DNA from: Competibacteraceae bacterium UBA6584
GTDB lineage: Bacteria > Pseudomonadota > Gammaproteobacteria > Competibacterales > Competibacteraceae
Direction of reading: 5' to 3'
DNA: 36,377 nucleotides
Assembly: GCA_002433805.1 (NCBI GenBank)
Contig: DJIW01000122.1
Coordinates: 1-36,377 of the forward strand
Shown here: piece by piece, positions 16,923 through 25,336 of the stretch
Layout: each line of letters begins with the position of its first letter
Position numbering within the stretch: position 1 is the first letter of the stretch
Position numbers and translations under genes: made by a program
The notes under the pieces: generated by a model
What the model was told of the DNA's origin: nothing
Databases searched by the model: none
The model's input: the letters and a program-made list of their open reading frames with translations, nothing else

Positions 16923-17552
16923 TCAGGCGGGTACGGCCGGATTCAGGCTGTAGGTACAGATCATGCTGGCTTGATCCAGAATGTGTCCGTTCAAGGCGGC
17001 GAGAACCTCCGGTCCGGTGAAATGGCCCTCGACCGGGCAGCGCGCCACATCGAGAGCATAGAGGGTAAAGACGTAATGATGGACGATGCTGTCGTTCCAG
17101 GGCGGGCAAGGCCCATCGTAGCCGAAGTAGTCGCCCGCCATGGCGGAGTCGCCGGCGAACCATTCGCGGTAATTGTTGATGCCCTGACGGACGCCGCGCG
17201 GGCCATCCGGTCCCGGTTTGCCGCCGGGCGTGACGGCTTTGGAAAATTCGCCGGCGCGGATGTGGGCCGGTTCCGGAGCCAAATCCACCAGAATCCAATG
17301 ATAGAAATCCGCGCGCGGCAAATCGGCCGGCACCTGCCGTCCTTCCTGGTTCACATCGTCGGCGCGGGTCGGGACGTCGCGGTCGTGACAGATCAGCACC
17401 AGGGAACGAGTCCCAGCCGGCAGCTCGCTCCATTCGAGCGGCGGATTTTTATTGGAACCCAGCGCGACATGCTGTTCGGGATCGGGAACGCCGAAAGCGT
17501 ATTCGGTTGGAATGGGAGTTTGGGGACGCAAGGCGGAACTGGTGAGTTGCAT
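16923..17552 (-). CDS. YbhB/YbcL-type phosphatidylethanolamine-binding protein
   Basis: A 209-residue protein of the PEBP/Raf-kinase-inhibitor-like family (bacterial YbhB/YbcL). The family blocks are seen: NKNPPLEWSELPAGTRSLVL, CHDRDVP at the place of the conserved DPDxP site, FYHWILVDL, and YFGYDGPCPPWND, the GPCPP ligand-pocket motif. The C-terminal strands follow as VHHYVFTLYALD. No signal peptide is present, so it should be cytoplasmic. The ligand and role of bacterial members are largely unknown. Start ATG 17552 has AGGAGA upstream. It is divergent from the TrkH-type genes, sharing a 340-nt intergenic region, and 124 nt upstream of the PilZ gene. Confidence 0.9.
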   Translation of the reverse strand: MQLTSSALRPQTPIPTEYAFGVPDPEQHVALGSNKNPPLEWSELPAGTRSLVLICHDRDVPTRADDVNQEGRQVPADLPRADFYHWILVDLAPEPAHIRAGEFSKAVTPGGKPGPDGPRGVRQGINNYREWFAGDSAMAGDYFGYDGPCPPWNDSIVHHYVFTLYALDVARCPVEGHFTGPEVLAALNGHILDQASMICTYSLNPAVPA

Positions 17553-17892
17553 GACCGTTCTCCTGGATGGACAGCAGGGTGGCGAGCGGACGGCCGACCG
17601 GTGGTTTCGGCGGCGCGAGCCGCGAGCGGAACCAAAGCGCCGACCGTTTCAAGCCGTTTTTCCAGCGTTTCTCAAAACGCCGCTGTCGCTTGTACAATGC
17701 CGGGCGGTCGGGCGTGACCTGTACCGCCATGATAAACCAATAAACCCTGACAAGTCGCTCTCGCTGGCCACCGATTTTTCAGACTGCCGTTACATATGCC
17801 TTAAAAGCGCTAGTGTAGTCGCTTTGCTTAAGAAAACGCCAACGTTTCCAATCGCTCTAACCGGGCTTGTTAGCCCAAATTATAGACAGTCG
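17553..17892. promoter_or_regulatory. Divergent intergenic region with a dyad upstream of trkH genes
   Basis: 340 nt with no supported gene between the PEBP gene and the first TrkH-type gene; it must contain both promoters. At 17800-17832 there is a 33-nt dyad: CTTAA, AAGCG and CTA are mirrored by TAG, CGCTT and TTAAG around a GTG centre, with small bulges. It could be an operator or a leader-RNA hairpin. No convincing -35/-10 pair was found. Confidence 0.35.
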
Positions 17893-19554
17893 ATGGAGAA
17901 TATTGACGTGATCACTGATCGGCATCTAGGTTGCGCGGTATTCGATGAACCTCCATGCCGGGGATATAACGCGGTGGGGCCACCACAACTGCACCAAACC
18001 CGAAAAATCTGGCTCTGGGCGGTCGCGGGCGACGCGGGTGGCGATCGACCCGCCCGGCCCTGGACCGAAATCGGGGGCGCGCGACGACGCCCTGGATTGA
18101 AGCCGTTCAAGACGTGGCTGTACATGGTGGGCCTGCTGTTGATGTTGTTCAGCGCCACCATGTTGCCGCCGATGGCGGTAGCGTGGTGGTACGACGGTTA
18201 CGCCATGATGCTGCCCTTCGCGGAAACGCTGGGGGCGACCTTGGGCTTGGGGCTGCTGTGCTGGACGCCGCTGTATCGCTTCAAGGTCGAATTGCGCAAC
18301 CGGGACGGTTTCGTGCTGGTGGTGGCGTTTTGGTTTTTGTCCTCGTTGCTGGGCGCGCTGCCGTTTCTGCTGGCCGACCATCCGGATGTCCGCTTCGTCG
18401 ACGCCGTGTTCGAGACGGTCTCCGGTTTGACCACCACCGGCGCGACCGTGCTGTCCGGGCTCGACCGTTTGCCCAAAGCCATTTTGTACTACCGGGCGCA
18501 GTTGCATTTTCTGGGCGGAATCGGGATCGTGGTGCTGGCGGTGGCGCTGTTGCCGATGCTGGGGATCGGCGGGATGCAGCTTTATCGGGCTTCGACGCCG
18601 GGACCGATGAAAGACGAGAAGCTGACGCCGCGCATCACCGAGACCGCCAAGAATCTTTGGTTCATCTACGTCGGCCTCAATCTGCTCTGTTTTTTGGCGT
18701 ATTGGGCGGCCGGCATGACCGCCTTCGACGCCGTTTGCTACAGTTTCACCACCATCGCGCTCGGCGGTTTCGCGCCGCACGACGCCAGCATCGGTTACTA
18801 CGAAAGCCCGCTGTTCGAATGGATCACGGTTTTTTTCATGCTGGTGGCGATGGTCAACTTCGCGCTTTATTTTCTGGCGTGGCGATCGGGAAGTATCAAG
18901 CCGATCTTTCGCGACGCCGAATTCCGGTTTTGCATGAAGGTGGTGGCCGGCATTATCGGCTTGGCTTGCTGGCATCTTTACTGGGAAGGTGGAGCCTGGG
19001 GCCATTCCATCCAGCGGGGGACCTTCCAGGGGTTGTCGATCATGACCGGCACCGGTTTGACCACGGCCGGCTATCCGGTGGCGGATCACTGGCCGGCTTT
19101 CGTTCCGCTGCTGTTCTTGTTGGGCAGTTTTTTCGGCGGTTGCGTCGGTTCGACGTGCGGCGGCATCAAGGCGATCCGTTTTCTGCTCCTTTACAAGCAA
19201 AGCGTGCGCGAATCCCGCATGCTGGTGCGGCCGTCCGCGCAAATCGCGGTCAAGCTGGGCGATCATTCGGTCCCGGATCGGGTGATGCAGGCCGTGTGGG
19301 GCTTTTACTACTTGTACATCTTCTGCTATTGCGCCTTTTCGCTGGGCCTGGCGATGACCGGCGTCGATTTGGTGACTGCTTTCGGCACCACGGCGGCTTG
19401 CCTGAACAACATGGGCGTGGGTTTGGGCGAGACGGCGGGCGGCTTTAACGTGCTGAACGATAAGGCTACTTGGTTGATGTCCTTGGCCATGCTGGTCGGA
19501 CGGCTAGAAATCTTTCCGCTGCTGCTCATATTCCTGCCAGATTTTTGGAAATAG
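17893..19554 (+). CDS. TrkH-type potassium transporter subunit, copy 1
   Basis: A 553-residue inner-membrane cation transporter of the TrkH/TrkG family, which moves K+ with a TrkA-type regulatory subunit. About 70 polar residues precede the first membrane span. Four pore-loop repeats are seen: GLTTTGATVLSG, FTTIALGGFAPHD, MTGTGLTTAGYP and FGTTAACLNNMGVG, each with a filter glycine. FFGGCVGSTCGGIKAIRFLLL is the usual segment before the last pore helix. The start is uncertain: ATG 17893 gives the longest plausible protein but has a poor ribosome site, whereas GTG 17908 has GGAG 8 nt upstream. A very similar second copy follows 14 nt downstream. No trkA lies in the window. Confidence 0.88.
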   Translation: MENIDVITDRHLGCAVFDEPPCRGYNAVGPPQLHQTRKIWLWAVAGDAGGDRPARPWTEIGGARRRPGLKPFKTWLYMVGLLLMLFSATMLPPMAVAWWYDGYAMMLPFAETLGATLGLGLLCWTPLYRFKVELRNRDGFVLVVAFWFLSSLLGALPFLLADHPDVRFVDAVFETVSGLTTTGATVLSGLDRLPKAILYYRAQLHFLGGIGIVVLAVALLPMLGIGGMQLYRASTPGPMKDEKLTPRITETAKNLWFIYVGLNLLCFLAYWAAGMTAFDAVCYSFTTIALGGFAPHDASIGYYESPLFEWITVFFMLVAMVNFALYFLAWRSGSIKPIFRDAEFRFCMKVVAGIIGLACWHLYWEGGAWGHSIQRGTFQGLSIMTGTGLTTAGYPVADHWPAFVPLLFLLGSFFGGCVGSTCGGIKAIRFLLLYKQSVRESRMLVRPSAQIAVKLGDHSVPDRVMQAVWGFYYLYIFCYCAFSLGLAMTGVDLVTAFGTTAACLNNMGVGLGETAGGFNVLNDKATWLMSLAMLVGRLEIFPLLLIFLPDFWK

Positions 19555-19568
19555 GAGGTCTGTCGATC

Positions 19569-21158
19569 ATGAAAGAGGCCGACTTTGGCCCACAAGCGGA
19601 GGGGGAGCCGCCGGAAGCGTCGCCTCCGACGCGTGCGCCCGCAAAGTCCAGCGCGCCTGTCGCCAGAGGGTTTGACGGCAAACGCTGGCGGATCGAGCAA
19701 CGCCGCTCGCCGCTGAAAACCGCGCTGTACATGCTCGGGGTGCTGATGATCGTGTTCAGCGCCACCATGCTGCCGCCGATGGCGGTGGCGTGGTGGTACG
19801 ACGGCTGGTCCATGGTGCTGCCGTTCGCCGAGGCGATGGGGGCAATGCTGGCGCTCGGCTTGCTGTTTTGGCTGCCGGTGCATCGTTACAAGGTCGATTT
19901 GCGCAACCGCGACGGTTTCGCGGTCGTCGTCTTGTTCTGGGTATCGCTTTCAGTGATCGGCGCGCTGCCGTTCATGCTGTCGGAGAACCCGCACATGCGG
20001 CTGGTGGACGCGGTGTTCGAGACGGTCTCCGGCCTGACCACCACTGGCGCGACCGTGCTCTCCGGCCTGGACGCCATGCCCAGGGCCATCGTCTACTATC
20101 GGGCGCAACTGAATTTCTTGGGCGGGATGGGCGTGATCGTGCTGGCGGTGGCGCTGCTGCCGATGTTGGGCGTCGGCGGGATGCAGCTGTACAAGGCCGA
20201 GACGCCGGGGCCGATGAAAGACGAGAAGCTCACCCCCCGCATCACCGAAACCGCCAAAAACCTTTGGTATATCTATGTCGGCTTGAACGTGGCCTGCACT
20301 TTATCGTATTGGGCCGGCGGCATGAAATTGTTCGACGCGGTTTGCTACAGTTTCTCGACCATGGCGCTGGGCGGTTTCGCCCCGCACGACGCCAGCTTGG
20401 GATTTTTCAATAGCCCGATTCTCGAACTGCTCGCCGGCTTTTTTACCTATCTGGCGGCGGTCAATTTCGCTTTGTATTTTTTGGCGTGGCGCTCGCGCAG
20501 CCTCTGGGCGGTGTTGCGCGACGCCGAGTTCAAATTCTTCACCGTGGTCATGGCCAGCATCGTCGCCGCGACCAGCTCGTATCTTTACTTCAACGGTAAG
20601 TTTCCGCTGTGGGAGTCGTTTTATCACGGTTTTTTCCAAAGCTTGTCGATCGTCACTAGCAACGGTTTGACCTCGGCCGGTTATCCGGCGGACTGGCCGA
20701 TTTTCGTGCCTTTGCTGCTGCTGTTGGCGAGTTTTTTCGGCGGTTGCGTCGGTTCCACCTGCGGGGGCATCAAGGCGATCCGCTTTTTGCTGCTCTACAA
20801 GCAAAGCGTGCGCGAGGCGCGGCTGCTGATTCGCCCGGCCGCCCAGATCGCGGTGAAATTGGGCAACCAACCGGTTTCCGACCGGGTCATGCAAGCGGTA
20901 TGGGGGTTTTATTATTTGTACATTTTCAGCTATTGCTTCATGGCTTTGGGTTTGGCCATGAACGGCGTCGATCTGGTGACCGCCTTCGGCTCGGCGGCGG
21001 CGGGGCTCAACAACATGGGCGTGGGGCTGGGCGATACGGCGACCGGATTTGGCGTCCTCAACGACACGTCCACTTGGTTGCTGTCGCTGTCGATGCTGAT
21101 CGGCCGGCTGGAGGTGTTTCCCTTACTGGTGTTGTTCCTACCGGATTTCTGGAAGTGA
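19569..21158 (+). CDS. TrkH-type potassium transporter subunit, copy 2
   Basis: A 529-residue paralogue of the preceding protein, with long identical stretches such as SATMLPPMAVAWWYDG and FFGGCVGSTCGGIKAIRF. The N-terminal extension before the first span is about 55 residues and is Pro/Ala-rich and unrelated to that of copy 1. Pore loops: GLTTTGATVLSG, FSTMALGGFAPHD, VTSNGLTSAGYP and FGSAAAGLNNMGVG. Loops three and four therefore differ from copy 1 (TGTG against TSNG; TTAACL against SAAAGL), which may alter ion selectivity or gating. ATG 19569 is preceded by a near-ideal GGAGGT. The AMP-ligase gene starts 4 nt after its stop, so the three genes probably share a transcript. Confidence 0.9.
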   Translation: MKEADFGPQAEGEPPEASPPTRAPAKSSAPVARGFDGKRWRIEQRRSPLKTALYMLGVLMIVFSATMLPPMAVAWWYDGWSMVLPFAEAMGAMLALGLLFWLPVHRYKVDLRNRDGFAVVVLFWVSLSVIGALPFMLSENPHMRLVDAVFETVSGLTTTGATVLSGLDAMPRAIVYYRAQLNFLGGMGVIVLAVALLPMLGVGGMQLYKAETPGPMKDEKLTPRITETAKNLWYIYVGLNVACTLSYWAGGMKLFDAVCYSFSTMALGGFAPHDASLGFFNSPILELLAGFFTYLAAVNFALYFLAWRSRSLWAVLRDAEFKFFTVVMASIVAATSSYLYFNGKFPLWESFYHGFFQSLSIVTSNGLTSAGYPADWPIFVPLLLLLASFFGGCVGSTCGGIKAIRFLLLYKQSVREARLLIRPAAQIAVKLGNQPVSDRVMQAVWGFYYLYIFSYCFMALGLAMNGVDLVTAFGSAAAGLNNMGVGLGDTATGFGVLNDTSTWLLSLSMLIGRLEVFPLLVLFLPDFWK

Positions 21159-21162
21159 GATC

Positions 21163-22722
21163 ATGAGCGGAGCGCGACGGGGTTACGCCGGCGAACAACC
21201 GCCGGAACGCTTCAACATGGCGCGCTATTGCTTGGCGGCGGCGCGAGCCACGCCCGATAAGGTCGCGCTGGTCGTCGTGTCCGACGCGCAAGCCCCGGTC
21301 GAACGGGCGGAAACCTGGACTTACGGGCAGTTGGACGAGGCGGTCCGCCGGGTCGCGGCCGGTTTGCGCGGTTTGGGTCTGGAACCGGGCGCGCGGCTGA
21401 TGATCCGGATGGGCAACACCAGCGATTACGCCCTGCTGTTTTTCGGGGCCATCGCCGCCGGCTGCGTGCCGCTGCCGTCATCGGCCCAGCTGACCGACCA
21501 GGAAGCCGATTTTCTGTTGGCCGATTCCGGCGCGCGAGTGATCGCCATGTCCGACGATCTGGCGATCCGGCCGCCGCCGGATGTGCGCGTGTTCGGACCT
21601 GCTGACGTGGCGGCGCTGCGCGCGAACCACGCACCGCAAGCCTACGCCGATACCGCCGCCGACGATCCGGCGTTTCTGGTTTATACCTCCGGCACCACCG
21701 GCCAGCCTAAAGGCGTGCTGCACGCCCAGCGCTCGGCGTGGGGCCGACGGCCGATGTATCAGGGTTGGTATGGCATCCGTTCGGACGATGTCATCTTGCA
21801 TGCCGGGGCGTTCAATTGGACTTACACGCTGGGGGTCGGCTTGACCGATCCGTGGGCCAACGGGGCGACCGCCGTGCTGTACAACGGCCCGCGCGATGTC
21901 GCGGTCTGGCCGTTGCTGATGGCGAAATTCCGGGCGACCTTGTTCGCGGCGGTGCCGGGTTTGTACCGACAGATTTTGAAATACAACGACTTGCGTGATT
22001 TCGACTTATCCAGCTTGCGACACGGCCTGACCGCCGGCGAAGCCTTGAGCGCGGCCTTGCTGGAACAGTGGCGGACGATTACCGGCAAGGAGCTGTACGA
22101 GGCGCTGGGGATGAGCGAATGCTCCACCTATATTTCCTCCTCGCCGAGCGTGCCGGTCAAAGCCGGCAGCCCCGGCAAGCCGCAACAAGGCCGTTGCGTG
22201 GCGGCCTTGCCGGTCGAGGGCGGCGAGGAACCGCTGCCGCCCGGCGAAACCGGCCTGCTGGCGGTGCATCGCGGCGATCCGGGCCTGATGCTGGGCTACT
22301 GGAACCGGCCGGAGGAAGAGGCGCTGGTCTATCGGGGCGAGTGGTTCATCGGCGGCGATCTGGTGCATTTCGACGCCGACGGCTACATGATCTACCACGG
22401 CCGCAACGACGATGTGATGAACGCCATGGGCTATCGCGTTTCGCCCTTGGAAGTCGAGCACTGCCTGAGCCAGCATCCGGCGGTGGCCGAAGTGGCGGTG
22501 ACCGAACTGACGGTGCGGGAGGGCGTTTCGGTGATCGCGGCCTTCGTGGTGCCGCGCGATCCCGACGAGCCCGAGGGCATGGACGCCGCTCCGCTGCTGG
22601 CGCACGCGCGCCAACATCTGGCCGCTTACAAATGCCCTCGCGAAATCCTGTTCACCGATAGCCTGCCGCGCACCGCCAACGGCAAGGTCCGCCGCCGCGA
22701 CTTGGCGAACTGGCGGCGTTGA
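21163..22722 (+). CDS. Acyl-CoA/benzoate-CoA-ligase-like AMP-forming synthetase
   Basis: A 519-residue ANL-family enzyme that activates a carboxylic acid with ATP and transfers it to CoA. Motifs in order: FLVYTSGTTGQPKG (ATP loop), YEALGMSECS, FIGGDLVHFDADGYMIYHGRNDD (hinge region), AMGYRVSPLEVEH, and LPRTANGKVRRRDL with the catalytic lysine. The general look is that of benzoate- or short-chain acyl-CoA synthetases; the substrate cannot be read from sequence. It begins 4 nt after the second TrkH-type gene, an unusual partner for potassium transport, and ends at a GC-rich hairpin. It is distinct from the exosortase-associated ligase at the left of the window. Confidence 0.87.
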   Translation: MSGARRGYAGEQPPERFNMARYCLAAARATPDKVALVVVSDAQAPVERAETWTYGQLDEAVRRVAAGLRGLGLEPGARLMIRMGNTSDYALLFFGAIAAGCVPLPSSAQLTDQEADFLLADSGARVIAMSDDLAIRPPPDVRVFGPADVAALRANHAPQAYADTAADDPAFLVYTSGTTGQPKGVLHAQRSAWGRRPMYQGWYGIRSDDVILHAGAFNWTYTLGVGLTDPWANGATAVLYNGPRDVAVWPLLMAKFRATLFAAVPGLYRQILKYNDLRDFDLSSLRHGLTAGEALSAALLEQWRTITGKELYEALGMSECSTYISSSPSVPVKAGSPGKPQQGRCVAALPVEGGEEPLPPGETGLLAVHRGDPGLMLGYWNRPEEEALVYRGEWFIGGDLVHFDADGYMIYHGRNDDVMNAMGYRVSPLEVEHCLSQHPAVAEVAVTELTVREGVSVIAAFVVPRDPDEPEGMDAAPLLAHARQHLAAYKCPREILFTDSLPRTANGKVRRRDLANWRR

Positions 22723-22738
22723 GCGGGCTTCGGCGAAA

Positions 22739-22762
22739 CCCCCGCTCTTGAGAGAGCGGGGG
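22739..22762 (+). terminator. Strong hairpin between convergent genes
   Basis: A perfect 10-bp stem, CCCCCGCTCT (22739-22748) with AGAGCGGGGG (22753-22762), closes a TGAG tetraloop. It lies between the AMP-ligase stop and the end of the convergent SEC-C pseudogene, where it could stop transcription from either side. No T tract follows on either strand. Confidence 0.6.
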
Positions 22763-22814
22763 GCCAGGCCGCGCTAGCTTCGCTTAGCGGACGTAGTCGT
22801 TGCGGAGCGCGCCG

Positions 22815-23023
22815 TCAAAAGCTGCCCGACTTGAGGCAACAGCGTTTGAAACGACCTCCCGGAGCCGCACGGGCAAGGGTCGTTGCGGCCTAGCTTTTCC
22901 ACGAGTTCCTTATAACCGCGCACGAGCCGCTGGCCTTTCTTGACCCGGCTTTCGGAGGGGAAGCCTTTACGGCGTTTGCGGGTGAGCTCAAAAGGATTCG
23001 GGCGATGGATGGCGAGAAGACAT
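22815..23023 (-). pseudogene. SEC-C motif protein gene with two +1 frameshifts
   Basis: A small gene encoding a SEC-C zinc-binding motif protein, apparently broken twice. ATG 23021-23023 is preceded by a perfect AGGAGGT with 5-nt spacing, but its frame stops at TGA after 11 codons. Dropping one T of the TTTT run (complement 22990-22993) joins it to a basic helical region (LTRKRRKGFPSES, KKGQRLVRGYKELVEK) ending in GRNDPCPCGSGR. Dropping one further base (22854) restores FKRCC and a TGA at 22815-22817, giving a complete motif CPCGSGRRFKRCC and a 68-residue protein. Read without correction, the second half of the motif is lost. SEC-C motifs bind zinc and occur at the end of SecA and in many small proteins. 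Alternatives are assembly errors or programmed +1 shifting at TTT-TGA. Confidence 0.7.
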
Positions 23024-23317
23024 GACGCACCTCCTGTGAATGTTCCCCGACGGTCGGGGGTGGCCATGATAGACCCAACGCCTAAAAAAAAGAATTCGAG
23101 GCAGCGGGATCGCAAAAATCGCCGGGGCGGAACGTCGGGGTCTTCAGCCAAAAGACGGGATTGAGCAGGAAGCCGGACGCTGGCTTTGCTATGATCAATA
23201 AAGCCGCGCGGTGAAATCCGCAATCTCGGTCGAGGATCGACGAGTCCCAGTCGAATTAATCAGCCCATCACGTCTCACGCGGGTCGCCGCGTGCCGGCGA
23301 AAATCCGTTTCTAAAGC
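23024..23317. other. Intergenic region upstream of the hyf-like operon
   Basis: About 290 nt without a gene. It should hold the promoter of the hydrogenase-like operon. TATGAT at 23190-23195 resembles a -10 box, but no -35 at the right distance is evident. A CCCCGA/TCGGGG dyad is at 23045-23059, and an A-run lies near 23083-23090. A longer minus-strand frame through here only extends the SEC-C frame and has no ribosome site. Confidence 0.4.
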
Positions 23318-25336
23318 ATGTTGCTCACGTTGTTACTGGTGTTGCTGCTGGTCCTGCTCGCCGCCGGCGGTTACGGGACGGTCGCGCCGGCGCGTCCGCA
23401 AGGCAGCCGTTATCTCTATAGCGTCAGCTTGGCGGTTTGCACCGTTTTGTTGTTGCTGGCGCTCGCCCATCTGTTGAGCGGTCGCGAACCGCTCCATCTG
23501 AGCTTGCCGCTGGGCCTGCCGTGGCTGGGCCTGCATCTCCGCTTGGATGCGCTGTCCGCGTTCTTCCTGGTGGTGGTCAATCTCGGCGGCGCGGTCGCCA
23601 GTTTGTTCGGCTTGGGCTACGGCGCGCACGAGCGCGAGCCGGAACGGGTGTTGCCGTTTTATCCGGCCTTTCTGGCGGGCATGAACCTGGTGCTGCTGGC
23701 CGACGACGCCTTCGCCTTTCTATTCGCCTGGGAATTCATGTCGATCAGCTCTTGGGCCTTGGTTATGGCGCACCATCGGGAGCCGGCCAACCTTCGCGCC
23801 GGTTATCTCTATCTGGTCATGGCCTGCTTCGGGACTCTGGCGTTGCTGCTGGCCTTTGGCCTGCTGGCCGGCGTCGATGGCGGTTACGGCTTCGCCGCGA
23901 TGCGGGCGAGTCAGACGCCGCCGGCCCTGGCGGCGCTGGTGCTGGTGTTGGCGCTGCTGGGGGCGGGCTCCAAGGCGGGATTGGTGCCCTTGCACGTCTG
24001 GTTGCCGCTGGCGCACCCCGCCGCGCCCAGCCACGTGTCGGCGCTGATGAGCGGGGTCATGACCAAGGTGGCGGTGTACGGCTTTATCCGCATCGTGTTC
24101 GACCTGTTGGGCGGAGAGTCGGCGGTTTGGTGGTGGGGCGGTCTGGTGCTGGCCGCAGGCGGCGTCACCGCCGTGCTGGGCGTGCTGTACGCGCTGATGC
24201 AGCACGACCTGAAACGGTTGCTGGCCTATCACACCGTCGAAAACATCGGCATCATTTTCATCGGTCTGGGCCTGGCGCTGGCGTTTCAAGCCAATCTGAT
24301 GTATTTCAACGCGGCGCTGGCGCTGACCGCCGCGCTGTTCCACGTGCTCAACCATTCGCTGTTCAAGAGCCTGCTGTTTCTCGGCGCGGGCGCGGTGCTG
24401 ACCGCCACCGGCGAGCGCGACATGGAGCGATTGGGCGGTCTGATCCACCGGATGCCCCACACCGCGCTGGCCTTTTTGATCGGCTCGGCGGCGATTTCGG
24501 CGCTGCCGCCGCTCAACGGCTTCGTCTCCGAATGGATGACCTTTCAGGCGATTTTGAACAGTCCGGAACTGCCGCAGTGGTTGCTGAAGTTTCTGGTGCC
24601 GGCGGTCGGGGCGCTGCTGGCGCTATCCGCCGCCCTGGCCGCCGCCTGCTTCGTCAAGGCCTTCGGCATCACCTTTCTGGGCCGGCCGCGTTCGCCCGCC
24701 GCCGCCGATGCTGGAGAGACCGACCGCTTTTCGTTAAGCGCCATGTTCGTTCTGGCCGGGTTGTGCCTGCTGGCGGGCGTTTTGCCGGGTTTGGTGGTCG
24801 ATGGCCTGGGGCCGGTGGTGGGTTTGTTGAACGGCGGGGCGCGGCTGACCGATCAATACCATCAACCCTGGTTGACGCTGGTGCCGGTGGGTCCGCTGAA
24901 AAGCAGCTATAACGGTTTGCTGGTGATGCTGTTCATGGCGGTGTCGGGTGTCGCCGCCGCGTTGCTGATCCACCGGTTCGCCTCCAGCGCGGTCCGGCGC
25001 GGTCCGGCCTGGGATTGCGGTTTTCCCGACGCCAGTCCCGCCACCCAATACACCGCCGGCAGTTTCGCCCAACCGATCCGCCGGGTGTTCGGCAGCCTGG
25101 TGTTTCAGGCCCGCGAGCGGGTGACCATGCCTCCGCCGGGCGACTTGCGGCCGGCGCGGCTGGAGGTGGAATTGCACGATCCGGTGTGGGAGCGAGCTTA
25201 CGCGCCGATCGCGGCGGCGGTGATCGCGGTGTCGACCCGCGCCAACGTCCTGCAATATCTCACCATCCGCCGCTATCTGAGCCTGGTGTTCGGGGCGCTG
25301 GTGGTTTTGCTGCTGGGGATGGCGTTATGGCGCTGA
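23318..25336 (+). CDS. hyfB: HyfB-like antiporter-type membrane subunit
   Basis: A 672-residue inner-membrane subunit of the Mrp-antiporter/NuoL-M-N family, with the HyfB (hydrogenase-4 component B) type of C-terminal extension. Expected proton-channel residues are present: E139 in LFAWEFMSISSW, K219 in GAGSKAGLVPLHVWLP, K250 in SGVMTKVAVYGF and K350 in HSLFKSLLF. The soluble block GPAWDCGFPD and a final span near residue 655 are as in HyfB. It would couple electron transfer in the peripheral subunits to ion movement. It is the first gene of a six-gene unit and overlaps the next by 10 nt. No hyfA-like ferredoxin gene precedes it. Confidence 0.92.
   Translation: MLLTLLLVLLLVLLAAGGYGTVAPARPQGSRYLYSVSLAVCTVLLLLALAHLLSGREPLHLSLPLGLPWLGLHLRLDALSAFFLVVVNLGGAVASLFGLGYGAHEREPERVLPFYPAFLAGMNLVLLADDAFAFLFAWEFMSISSWALVMAHHREPANLRAGYLYLVMACFGTLALLLAFGLLAGVDGGYGFAAMRASQTPPALAALVLVLALLGAGSKAGLVPLHVWLPLAHPAAPSHVSALMSGVMTKVAVYGFIRIVFDLLGGESAVWWWGGLVLAAGGVTAVLGVLYALMQHDLKRLLAYHTVENIGIIFIGLGLALAFQANLMYFNAALALTAALFHVLNHSLFKSLLFLGAGAVLTATGERDMERLGGLIHRMPHTALAFLIGSAAISALPPLNGFVSEWMTFQAILNSPELPQWLLKFLVPAVGALLALSAALAAACFVKAFGITFLGRPRSPAAADAGETDRFSLSAMFVLAGLCLLAGVLPGLVVDGLGPVVGLLNGGARLTDQYHQPWLTLVPVGPLKSSYNGLLVMLFMAVSGVAAALLIHRFASSAVRRGPAWDCGFPDASPATQYTAGSFAQPIRRVFGSLVFQARERVTMPPPGDLRPARLEVELHDPVWERAYAPIAAAVIAVSTRANVLQYLTIRRYLSLVFGALVVLLLGMALWR

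Noticed and set aside
17926..19266. 446-codon minus-strand frame across the first TrkH-type gene
   Set aside because: Same Gln/Arg/His-rich antisense composition; no motif and no ribosome site.
22940..23164. 74-codon plus-strand frame over the SEC-C region
   Set aside because: No ribosome site; Arg/Lys-rich shadow of the SEC-C pseudogene.
23161..23195. Promoter TTGAGC ... TATGAT upstream of the hyf-like operon
   Set aside because: The spacing of 23 nt is too long for a standard promoter; only the -10-like box is mentioned.
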